Of a DNA stretch of 64,000 bases, positions 33,998 through 43,009 are shown in pieces. This DNA is from Euglena gracilis (taxonomy: Eukaryota; Euglenida; Euglenophyceae; Euglenales). The translations under genes were made by a program, and so were the position numbers. The stretch spans positions 80,286,474-80,350,473 of the forward strand of contig CP154956.1 in assembly GCA_039621445.1 (NCBI GenBank), written 5' to 3'. The notes beneath the pieces were generated by a model. It searched no databases and was not told the DNA's origin. It saw nothing but the letters and a program-made list of their open reading frames with translations. Position 1 is the stretch's first letter; each line of letters opens with the position of its first letter.

Positions 33998-34590
33998 TTT
34001 TCCCCTCTCGCCGGTTCGGTGACCGTGCGCGGAATGGGCTCCCCGGCAGGCCGAGTGGGGGAAAACAGTCACCCGGCGCTCCGGTGAAAATAGGCACACG
34101 CGCCCCAAAAAATCCCTTTTTTTGTGTCTTTCGGTCCCTGAATTCAGCCAGAACCTGGGTTCCGGCAGCCAAATAATTCAAAAATGTAGGGGGGGACGGT
34201 TTTTTTGGCCAACTCCTTGGGAGTGCCTCTGAAGCAGTAGGGAGGGGGGGGGGAAAGCCCGGATTGAATTTAAAAAAGGGTACCGGGGGGGGCGGAAGAA
34301 CACCTTCACCTTGATTCCCAGCGCCGCTTGCTCTTTCTTTTTTTGAATTTGAAGTTTTGTCTTTTGATTGACCTTCCGGATTGACGTTTGAACTCCTTGG
34401 ACAATTGTTTCCTTGAATTCAGATTCAATTTTGAAATTCCTTCCTTCAGCATGCACAATTCTTTGAATGAAACATTCGGAAGAGAGAACCTAAGGGGGAA
34501 AAGTACACAGGTAAAAAAAAGTAGCGGAATGGGGCAGAATATTCGCTAATTCCAGTGCGCAGGCGCCAGGCCGCCTCCCGCCGCCCACAC
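33998..34590 (-). repeat. 3' LTR of gypsy element
   Basis: The plus strand begins TTTTCCCCTCTCGCCGG and ends CCGCCCACAC, so on the element strand it starts GTGTGGGCGG (TG-start if the first base belongs to the duplication). It matches 46,090-46,679 throughout. Confidence 0.93.
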
Positions 34591-34600
34591 TCCCCTTCCT
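34591..34600 (-). promoter_or_regulatory. Polypurine tract
   Basis: AGGAAGGGGA on the element strand, immediately upstream of the 3' LTR. This is the expected plus-strand primer position in LTR elements. Confidence 0.75.
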
Positions 34601-34767
34601 ACCGAGGCACCCGGCCTCGCCTGCCTTCGGCTAACCTCGGAGGCGGGAGCGGGGGGCGATGCGCACCTCATCGGCGAAGTAAACAAATTGTACAAACAAA
34701 CGTCGGGGCGGTTCGGGTATAAGGAGGGCAGGGGTGTGGCCTTGGCCTCGGCCTTGGCCTTTGGCGT

Positions 34768-35820
34768 TTGGTGCCCGCCACAGGAGCCTGGTCGGGGGCT
34801 GGCGTTGGTCCCCGGGCGGTCTGCTGGCAGGCCGGCCGCAGGCTCCTGTGGGCGCCTTGGGAGGGGGTGGGTCTCGAGGAGTGGGTCTGGCCCGACGAGG
34901 ACATCAAGAAGGACGAGGAGGCAAGCAGCCAGGAAGGGAAGTCAGCGGACCCCCCAGTGGGCACAGCGGTGCCTGCAGCACAGCACGTCCCGACACGCGA
35001 TCCACCGCCAGCGCTAGGTCAGGATCCACCGCGGACCGTCGCTGCCGCTGCATCGCACCAGCCCGTCCCGCTGCACTTCGTGCACCACCCGTCCGACCGT
35101 CCCTCCGTCTCTGCGTTTCCCCAGCTGTCGCAGGAGGCTGATCCCCAGATCCCCTCTGCTGCGGTATCAACCTTGGTGTGTCCATCGACAGGAGCTGAGT
35201 GTGCGCAGCCCGTGTCTGCGTTCGCTCATTTGCTGCCGCACGCTGCCCCCCAGGCGGCTGTGGCTGCCGCCCAGGCTGCTGTGGCCGCCCCCCAGGCGAC
35301 GGTGGTGGCTGCCACCCAGGCTGCTGTGGCTGCCTCCCAGGCGGCTGTGGCTGCCTCTGCGATGTTCACCCATTCTCCGTATGTGCCCATTCCGAACCAT
35401 TTCCCAGCTGCGGGCGGGGACGCGGTGCCCCCTCCGCCTGCGGCCTTCCCGGTGTGTGCGGGCCGGCACCCCCCCCATGCCGCCGGCCTGTGCCACGCCG
35501 TCCCCGTTCCTCTCCCATCATTTCCTGCCAGCGCACCCCCATACCCAGTGCGCCACATTCATCCCCTGTCCCGATGGAGCCTTCGCCACCCATGGCTCCT
35601 TCCCGTTGCACCTCCAGGACCCGTCCTCAGCCTCAAGGCGGCGAGAGGGCACCACCGCCGGTGTCTGCGTCCTCAATCCCCCCAACGCAGGCCTGGTGAG
35701 TCCCGGCCCTTTCCGGCCCCAACCCGGAGGCCACCCATTTTCCCCTACCCACGGCTACCCATGCCAGCCCACCGCCCCGGGGGTGGTTGGAAAAGCCTGG
35801 CGTCAAACCGTACTGGGTAG
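34768..35820 (+). CDS. Opposite-strand reading frame in the gypsy 3' region (Ala/Pro-rich)
   Basis: Between integrase and 3' LTR the sense strand has no sizeable frame, but the plus strand is open. It reads LEEWVWPDEDIKKDEEASS, then PVPLHFVHHPSDRPSVSAF, an Ala/Val/Gln repeat (AAPQAAVAAAQAAVAA) and MFTHSPYVPIPNHFPAAGG. No domain recognised. Antisense frames between pol and the 3' LTR are described in some plant Ty3/gypsy elements, so this could be an accessory gene with its own promoter. Compositional bias could also create it by chance. Confidence 0.4.
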   Translation: MVPATGAWSGAGVGPRAVCWQAGRRLLWAPWEGVGLEEWVWPDEDIKKDEEASSQEGKSADPPVGTAVPAAQHVPTRDPPPALGQDPPRTVAAAASHQPVPLHFVHHPSDRPSVSAFPQLSQEADPQIPSAAVSTLVCPSTGAECAQPVSAFAHLLPHAAPQAAVAAAQAAVAAPQATVVAATQAAVAASQAAVAASAMFTHSPYVPIPNHFPAAGGDAVPPPPAAFPVCAGRHPPHAAGLCHAVPVPLPSFPASAPPYPVRHIHPLSRWSLRHPWLLPVAPPGPVLSLKAARGHHRRCLRPQSPQRRPGESRPFPAPTRRPPIFPYPRLPMPAHRPGGGWKSLASNRTG

Positions 35821-36015
35821 CGGCGGTTGTATTTGTGGGGCTGCTGCTGCTGCTGCCGTTCCTTGCCTGCCGATTCGCCAGAGTGCCTGCTGCGCCGTGG
35901 ACCAAGACGCTGGCGGAGGCTGGGTACGTGGACACTACACCGTCGGAGGCGAGCCGACGGATGGCAGCGGATATCTCTGCCCCTGTCCTTCACACTGACA
36001 CTGATACTGAGGCAG
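35700..36015 (+). CDS. Opposite-strand frame with a predicted transmembrane helix
   Basis: Another plus-strand frame reads PNPEATHFPLPTATHASPPP, then YWVAAVVFVGLLLLLPFLAC (a 20-residue hydrophobic stretch followed by Arg), then WTKTLAEAGYVDTTPSEAS. An in-frame TGA at 35,697 separates it from similar upstream sequence. With the frame at 34,768 it may once have been one membrane-anchored antisense protein joined across a frameshift. It continues into the proline-rich minisatellite, which is probably not meaningful protein. Confidence 0.33.
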
Positions 36016-36139
36016 GAGGAGGCTGGCGCCCAAGGCCGGAAGCCAGAGGCCGGCGGCAGCCAGGGGCAGAGCAGACCCCCCCAGCCGGCCAAGGGAAGAC
36101 AACGGCCGGGAGAGAGCAGGGGGCGGACGCCACACAGAC

Positions 36140-37370
36140 AAGCCAGCGGCCCAAGGGGGCCACCAGCCAGCCACCCCCCAGCCAGCGAGGGGAGGCAGAC
36201 AGCCAAGGCAGCCAGGCACCCCCCCCCCCCAAGGGGAGAAAGGGAGCCAGGCAGCCGACCCCAAGACAGACAGCCAGCCCCCCCCCAGGGGGAACCGAAG
36301 CCAAGCCACCCCCCCCCCAGGGGGAACCGAAGCCAGCCAGGCCCCCCAGGGGCTACCGAAGCCCCCCCCCCCCAGGGGGCACCGAGCCAAGCCACCCCCC
36401 CCCAGGGGGAACCGAAGCCAGCCAGGCCCCCAGGGGGAACCGAAGCCACCCCCCCCCCCCAGGGGGCACCGAGCCAAGCCACCCCCCACCCAGGGGAAAC
36501 CGAAGCCAGCTAGCCCCCCCAGGGGGAACCGAAGCCAGCCCCCCCCCCAGGGGGCACCGAACAGCCAAAGCCCCCCCAGGGGGCACCAGCAAGACGAGAG
36601 GCCCCAGAGGGCCACCGAGCCAGGGCCCCCCAGAGGGCCACCGAGAGGCCCCAGAGGGCCACCGAGAGGCCCCAGAGGACCACCGAGCCAAGACCCCCCC
36701 AGGAGGCCCCAGAGGGCCACCGAGCCAGGCCCCCCCCTCCAGGGCGCCCCAGAGGGCCCCCGACCAAAGACCCCCCCCCCCCGGGGGCCCAGAGGCCACA
36801 AACCCAAGACCGCCCCACCCCCCCGGGGGCCCAGAGGCCACCAACCAAGCCGCCCCCCCCCAGGGGGCCCGGAGAGCACGACCAAAGACCCCCCACACAC
36901 CAAGGCAAAAGACCCCAGGGGGACCCCCCGGGCAAAAAAAAAAACGCCCCCGGACCCCCCCGGGCCGAAAAAAAAAGCGCCCCCCCCAGGGGCGCCCAAA
37001 CAAAGGCGCCCCCCCCAGGTGCGCCCACCCCAAAAAAAGCGCCCCCCCAGGGGCGCCCCCCTCAAAAAAGCGCCCCCCCCCCAGGGGCGCCCCCCCCAAA
37101 AAAAGCGCCTCCCCCCCCCCCCCAGGGCCCCAGAGCGCCAAACGAGAACCGAAGAGGGCGCAAGGAGCAAACCCCCCCCAGAGCGCCACAAGAGAACCGA
37201 GCAGGCGCAAGGGAGAGAAAGGCACGCTCCACCCCCCCCAGCCAGCCAGGCCAGGCAGGGGGCAAAGGAGGCGAGCCGAAGAGACCCCCCCAGGCACCAG
37301 AAAGACCCAAGGGAGCCCAAGGGACCGCCCCCCCCCCAACCAGCCGGGGAGCGCACAGCCCCCCCGAAAG
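36140..37370. repeat. C-run/G-run minisatellite in the gypsy 3' region
   Basis: Imperfect units of about 25-35 bp of the form CCCCCCAGGGGGAACCGAAG or CCCCCCAGGGGGCACCGAGC, degrading to longer C runs beyond 36,700. Both strands are open (Pro/Gln/Gly on plus, Gly/Trp/Leu on minus), explaining very long apparent ORFs. Probably untranslated. Confidence 0.85.
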
Positions 37371-37439
37371 GCTCAACGCTTCGGGCTCTGCCCCCAGCCT
37401 GCAGGTCGGCGCGGCGCGGCTGCCAAGCCACCCAGCAGG

Positions 37440-38110
37440 ACAGCGGCCCCCGCCCAGAGCCCGGATCGCGGTAGGCCTTCAGCTGGCAGCGGTGGGCCTC
37501 TTGGCGGCGGCCCTCCTCCAGCTCCAGCTCGTACGAGTGCTCGCCACGGCGCGCGGTGACCCGGGCTGGGCCAAGCCAGTAGCTCTCGAGCTTCTGGCCC
37601 GGCCGCCTCGGAGGCCGGAGGTACCACACGAGGTCTCCCTTGGCGAACTCCTCGAGGTCCTTCCTGCTCCGGTTCTTCTGGTCCGCTTGCCGCTTGTGGA
37701 GGTCGTTGAGGACGTCGGCGACCTTCTGGTCCACGGCCTTCTGTCTCTCGAAGAACGACACGGCATCCTCCACCATGACCGGGGCCTTGTACGGTCCGCC
37801 ACCAGTCCACCGATGCCGTCCATACAGCACCTCGTACGGACTCAGGCCGTGCTGCGCCTTGGAGTCGTTCAGCTTCTGCACTGCCCTGGGCAGGGACTCC
37901 ACCCAGGTGATCGGGGCCTCGGCCTTCTCGCTCCGGATCCGCTTCTGCAGCTGCGCACCGAGGGACTCCGCCCGCCCGTTCGCCGCGTGGTGGTACGCCT
38001 GGACACAGGCGTGGCGGATCCCGTGCAGGCCGCACATGCTGCGCCACCACGCGCCAGCAAAGTGCGGCCCGCGATCACTCATGATCACGCTGGGCAGCCA
38101 GTGCGGCGAC
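37440..38110 (-). CDS. Gypsy integrase, C-terminal half
   Basis: The frame continues the integrase catalytic core: SVIMSDRGPHFAGAWWRSM gives the second Asp and HHAANGRAESLGAQLQKR the Glu of the DDE triad. FAKGDLVWYLRPP and SYWLGPARVTARR follow as a GPY/F-like module ending near LKAYRDPGSG. No chromodomain follows. The frame differs by one from the integrase N-terminal part, with the break near 38,105. Confidence 0.88.
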
Positions 38111-40070
38111 CACCACCCCGGTACATCGCCTTGGCAACGGTGGCGGCGGTGAGGCCGCGCGTGTGGTGGGCCGTGGCCACGACCCACCCACTGTGGCGAT
38201 CGACGCAGGCGGCGAACACGTTGTACAGCTGCCCCTCGAAGTCCACCTCCGGCATCACGAAGAGGTCGATGGCCACCGACGCCATGATGTACGGCGGGAC
38301 GGGCGTCGGGCAGACCTTCAGCCGCAGCGGCTGGTGCGGGTGCTCGGTGGCCTGGCACACCGGGCACGTCCGCTGCATCCCGCCGGCCACCTTCGCCGCC
38401 TCCATCCGGTCCGCGAAGACGTAGGTGCGCTCGACCTCCTCCACCAGCCGGTCCCCGCCAATGTGGCCGGAGACCGAGTGCTGCTCCCTCAGCACCTCCG
38501 CCAGCAGCCCGCTCGGCACACACCACCTCCCCACCGAGACGAGCCACACATCCACCAGCTGGAACCCGCTGGGCCAGCCCGGGCCGTTGTGGGCCTGGTC
38601 CCAGACGGGCTTCCAGCACGGGCACACCGCATACGCCTTGCTCCAGCCCATTTCGAAGACGTTGATGTCCAGGTCAGGCTGCGGGGGCACGGGATCAGCG
38701 GTTGACCGCACGCCCGCTGAGGGCACTGCAGACGGGGCTGACGCGGCCGGTGACGGCACACCGGCTGCGGACGCTGGGACGGGCATGGCCGGTGATGACA
38801 CACCGGCTGTGGGCGCTGCGGACGGTGCGATGGACTGCGGTGCGGCGGACTGCGGTGCTGGTGATGGGACTGGCGATGGCGCGTTGGATGATGGTGCTGG
38901 CACGGACGCTGGTGATGCGATGCACGACGCAGACGGTGGGACTGCCGCAGACAATGCCGACGGTGGGACTGCTGCGGCCGCGGGAGACAAGGCTGACGGG
39001 TGCATCTCTCGTGGGTGCTCGGACCGCATACCGTGCGGGGCGTCTGCTGGGGCGTCTCGGGCGTTGCTCTGCGTGTCGAGGCGGCTGCGCGTGGTGACGG
39101 CGATGTGGGACGCTGACGGGACCGCGGCGAATGACTGGAGCGGGATCAGCTGGATGACGGCCAGATCTCTCCCCTCCTTCAGGGTTGACCTCTCCACCTG
39201 TTCCGCCTTGGTCTCCTCGTCCTCGGGATGAACCGCCTTCGGGGTGGACTTCTCGCGCAGCTTCTCCTCCAGGATGTGGGCCTTCATCTCCTTCGTGTCG
39301 GCCTCGGTGCCGTGCCACGAGGTGTCGCGCCAGCCTTGTGAGGCCGGGTAGGCCCAGCGAGACATGGCATCGCCCACCACGTTGGTCTCGCCGGGGACGT
39401 GCACCACGGTGATGCGGAACTCGTTGAGCTTCGCATGCCATCTGGCCCGCCTCCCCTGCGGGCCCACTCCGGCGACGTACTCCTTGTACCACGACTCCAG
39501 GCTGCGGTGGTCGGTCAGGACGAGGATCTCGTTGTCCAGCAGGAAGCCCGCCCACTTGTCGAGGGCGGCCACCACGGCATACGTCTCCTTGTCCCGGACA
39601 TCCCACCGAAGGCGCTGCCCCTCGGTGAGCTTCCGGGACATGAAGGCCACCGGGACGGAGGCCCCCGGCCGCAGGTCCTCCACCCGCGGCACGCCGTCGA
39701 TGTTCGGGAACTGCTCCAGCACCGCTCCGATGGCGTAATCCGACGCGTCGGTGCGCAGGTCGAACGGCTTGGCTGGATCGATGTGGTACAGCTCCAGGTC
39801 GGCGACGAGGGCCTTCTTCAGCTTGTCGAACGCCTCCTTGTCCTGCTCCATCCACACCACTGGGTGCTTGGATCCCGCCTTGGTCAGCTCCCTCGGCAAC
39901 TTCAGCTTCTCCTGCAACGGCGCCGCCAGCTCCGCGTAGAGTCTCACGTAGCCCGCATAGTAATTGCAGACGCCGAGAAACGCGCGGAGACTGCTGACCG
40001 TCGGCGGCAGCTGCCAGTGCTGCACCGCCGACAGTTTGCCTGGGGCAGGCGCCCTCCTGCCGTGCCCCAG
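38105..40070 (-). CDS. Gypsy RT C-terminus - RNase H - integrase N-terminal part
   Basis: It starts with the RT connection QHWQLPPTVSSLRAFLGVCN. RNase H follows with Asp in FDLRTDASDYAIGAVLEQ, Glu in RDKETYAVVAALDKW, Asp in LVLTDHRSLESW and Asp in NVVGDAMSRW. A Pro/Ser/Ala-rich linker follows (about 38,680-39,050). The integrase zinc-binding HHCC has EQHSVSGHIGGD and TCPVCQATEH. The core then starts with SVAIDLFVMPEVDF (first Asp) and CVDRHSGWVVA. Key residues are all present. Confidence 0.92.
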
Positions 40071-40985
40071 GAGAGCGCCCCACGAACTCGACCTGCCTCA
40101 TGAAGAGCTTGACCTTGCGGCTGTCGCTGACCCATCTGTCCTTCTCCAAGGCCAGCAACGTCTCACGGACGTCTCGGGCATGCTTCTGGTAGAACTCCTC
40201 GTCCGTCTCCTCCGCTCCCTGCCGCGTACTGACGATGATGTCGTCGAAGTACGGGCGGGAGTGCGCCTTCACCGCCGCGCAGGTGGCGTCGATGTCCCGC
40301 TGCAGGAGGGTGGGCCCGACGTTGATCCCCTGCGGGACCACACGCCACTGCAACAGCCCACCCGGCAGCTGGACGTTCGTCACCGGTCGGCTCTCCTCCG
40401 CCAAGGCCACCTGGTGGAACGCGTCCCGCAAGTCGATGGTGCTGAAGAGGGTACACTTCGCCTGCTTCGCCACGATCTCCTCCGTCAAGGGCAAGGGGTA
40501 GCTGTCCGCCATGATCTGCAGGTTCGTCACCGCGTAGTCACACACCATCCTCCACTTCCCGTTCTTCTTCCGAATCGGGAAAGCCGCCGCCCGCCACGGG
40601 CCGCGGCCCGGCTCCACCTTCCGGTCGCGGCGGCACTCCTCCTCCATCTCCCGCAGCGCCTCCAGCCGCTCGCCCTTCAGGTGGATCACCCTCCCCACCA
40701 CCGGCTGGGCGTTTGGCTTGAGGCGCAGCACCGCCATCCCGTGCTGGCCTCGGGGCGGCGGATCGGGGTGGACGCGGTTGCAGAAGACGCAGCCCTCGAA
40801 CTCCTTGAGCATCTCGGCGCGCAGCTGGACGGCCAGCGGATGCTGCTCCTCCGCCTCGGCTGTGACCACCCCACGGACTTCCTTCGCCTCCTTGGCGGTG
40901 TCGATCAGCACCTTGGCCACCATTGCCTCCTCCTCGGCGTCCAGGGCCTCGTCCTCCTCGTCTCCGTCGGGGCGTTGACCCCGAC
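40060..40985 (-). CDS. Gypsy reverse transcriptase
   Basis: Motifs in order: PWRAAAFPIRKKNGKWRMVC, DYAVTNLQIMADSYPLPL, TLFSTIDLRDAFHQVAL (first Asp), LQWRVVPQGINVGPTLLQRD, RPYFDDIIVSTRQG (FDD catalytic pair). It is open from about 40,985 to 40,068, where a one-base shift leads into the next segment. Another shift near 40,980 separates it from the protease frame. Confidence 0.93.
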
Positions 40986-43006
40986 GTGAGCCTCTTCTTC
41001 CTCACCTCGGCCTCCATCTCCTCCTCCACTTCGGACGGCGTGCGGGGCAACGGCGATGGGCTGCGGGCTCGGACGGTCGCGTGGGTGCGTGTGCTTAGCG
41101 CTGCGATCTCGCTTGCTTCGGTGCCGGCGATGACCCATCGGGGGTAGTCGTGGAGCTGGAGCGCATCCCGCCAGGGTTGCACATCCAGCCTGTGCTCCTT
41201 CAGCCAGGGGTAACCCAGAATCAGGTCACACCCTATATCACCGTCATGGACGGTGATCTGGCTGTGCCACCTCTTCACTCCTCCACTCCTCTCTCCTTCA
41301 CTCCTCGCGTTGAAAACCAGGAGGACGTCCGCCTCGTTGCTGCCACCTGCCAGCAGGTCGCCGTTCACGGTCCGCAGCAGCAGCGGCCGCTCGCTGCGGC
41401 GGAAACATCCGCTCGGGAACAAGTCCCGACGGATCAGCGATGTCTGCGCCCCCGTGTCGATGAGGGCCTTCGCCTTCTCCTCCCGGCCGTCGATCTCGAT
41501 TACCACATCCAGCATCAGCTGGTAGCTGCCGCCGCGACTCTCCATGCGGCCCACCTGGAAGGGCCGGCTGGGGCGGTACTGCCACGGACGGACGGTGACC
41601 TTGTGGACTTTCCGCGGGGGGTGGGGCTCGTCGGCGGCGGTGGTGACGGGCTCGGCAGGTGGATCGTTGTGCGGCTCGGCGGGGGTGCACGATGCTTGGC
41701 GGGTGCACGATGGCGGTCGTTGACGCGGGGCTTGGGACAGCGCCGCTGCTTGCGGGGGCTGCGCCGTCCGGCTTGGCGGTGCGGTGGCGGACGCGGGTGC
41801 GGGTGCCGGCGACGGCGGTATCGCGCTGGGCGGCACAGCTGCTTGGCGGGTTGGTGGGGTGCGCTCGCACAGGTATCGGACGACACCTTCGGGAATGCGA
41901 TACGCCTGCTCTCGGGTGCCGCGCTGCTGGGATGCCCCACCCAGCTGCCGCCGATGATGTCGTCGTCCATCTTGCTCCTCCACGATGTTCTCGCACTGGC
42001 CGTCGCACACGATGTCCTGCATGGGGGCCATGGAGTCCGCGATCCACAAACGTGTGGGCTTGCGATAGCCCCACGCCTCGAACATGCAGTAGTCCACATC
42101 GACGTACTGCATGTCCTCCACGACCTTGCGGTGGCGGAGTTTCCCATAGCGGGGATTCTCCAGCCACCACAGGGACGGCCGCAGGTAGGCGATGATCTCC
42201 TTCGTCTTGCGGACCAGGAAGTCGGCCTTCCGCAGCCGCCGCCTCCTGGTCGTCATCGCGCTGGAGTACTCGGTGCACGGCGGCGAGGCGGCGACCAACT
42301 CGAAGTCGCCGGGCCAGTACTCCTCCCAGTACCGCCAGCGCCGCACGTCCACCGTCTTGTCCGCCTTCCACCGCGGGTCGGCGTCCACCGAGACGACGGA
42401 GTAGCCGAGCTTCTCCAGCGCCCGCTTCACCGAACCCGTTCCGGAGAACAGGTCCAGTGCCCACCTCTTTGGCGTCGAGGTTGTCGGTGACGATGCGGCC
42501 GGCTTCGGTGCCGCCCGGGAGGACGGTGCGCTCTGCGGGGGGAGCGGGGCGCTGTTTGCTGCGGGCGCGGAACGCGGTGCCGCTGACGGCGCTGCTGATG
42601 GCGGGGGCAGCGTCGTCCGGCTTGGTGCGGCCTGGCGCGGTGCTCGCTTCTGCTGCTTCCGGGCTGGGGGCGTCGCGGTGGCACGATGCTGCGTAGACGA
42701 TTGCACGGACGCTGCTGGCTTGGCGGGGGGCGAGGACTGCGCAGACGAGACCGGTCGCGCCGCAGACGATTGCTCGGAACGACGGGACTTCTTCTGTAGC
42801 ACGGACCAGTAGTTGTTTGTCGAAATCTGATGGGCCCCGCCTTGACCGTGTGCTTCAGGGCACGGTCTCTCCCCTCCTTGGGGGATTTGTGGCTTGCTGG
42901 TTCCGGGGGGCGTGCGGGGCTCTTGGGTGATTGCCCGCACGCTCACGCTGGCGTTGGGATTTGACGGCCGGCCCAGACCCCCATCCCTGGGGCCTGGGCG
43001 GCCCCG
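40980..43006 (-). CDS. DNA cytosine-5 methyltransferase - aspartic protease, N-terminal part of Pol
   Basis: One continuous frame follows the gag stop. A basic, Ala/Pro-rich leader precedes a compact C5-methyltransferase. Motif I is DLFSGTGSVKRALEKLG (42,454 downward, AdoMet binding). Motif IV is AASPPCTEYSSA (about 42,258-42,298, catalytic Cys). Motif VI is WLENPRYGKL (about 42,130-42,170). A motif VIII-like stretch is AWGYRKPTRLWI (about 42,040-42,075). No large target-recognition domain is seen, so it is a short form resembling viral and phage enzymes. A Pro/Ala linker follows, then a retropepsin-like protease with AKALIDTGAQTSLIRRDLF and CDLILGYPWLKEH. Retroelement-borne DNMTs have been reported in Symbiodinium and Klebsormidium and shown to methylate CG; activity here is inferred from motifs. 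Confidence 0.92.
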
Positions 43007-43009
43007 TCA
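43007..43009 (-). promoter_or_regulatory. In-frame UGA between gag and pol, candidate readthrough site
   Basis: Gag ends ...QEQYHE-TGA and the next codon is CGG. The methyltransferase-protease frame is in phase with no other stop. UGA-CGG is a known leaky context in several plant RNA viruses, so Pol may be made by readthrough. This is inference. Confidence 0.5.

Noticed and set aside
35787-37559. A ~590-residue proline-rich protein on the plus strand
   Set aside because: Beyond the transmembrane-like start it is translation of the same minisatellite. I report only the first part, with low confidence.
37440-37600. Chromodomain at the gypsy integrase C-terminus
   Set aside because: The sequence after the GPY/F-like module lacks the Y-x-V-E and W-x-x-Y/W-E-P signature. 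The chromodomain at 49.5 kb is a separate locus.
35935-38625. A single ~900-residue protein on the minus strand
   Set aside because: Only the upstream third is integrase. The rest is Gly/Trp/Leu-rich translation of the C-run/G-run minisatellite and has no domain.
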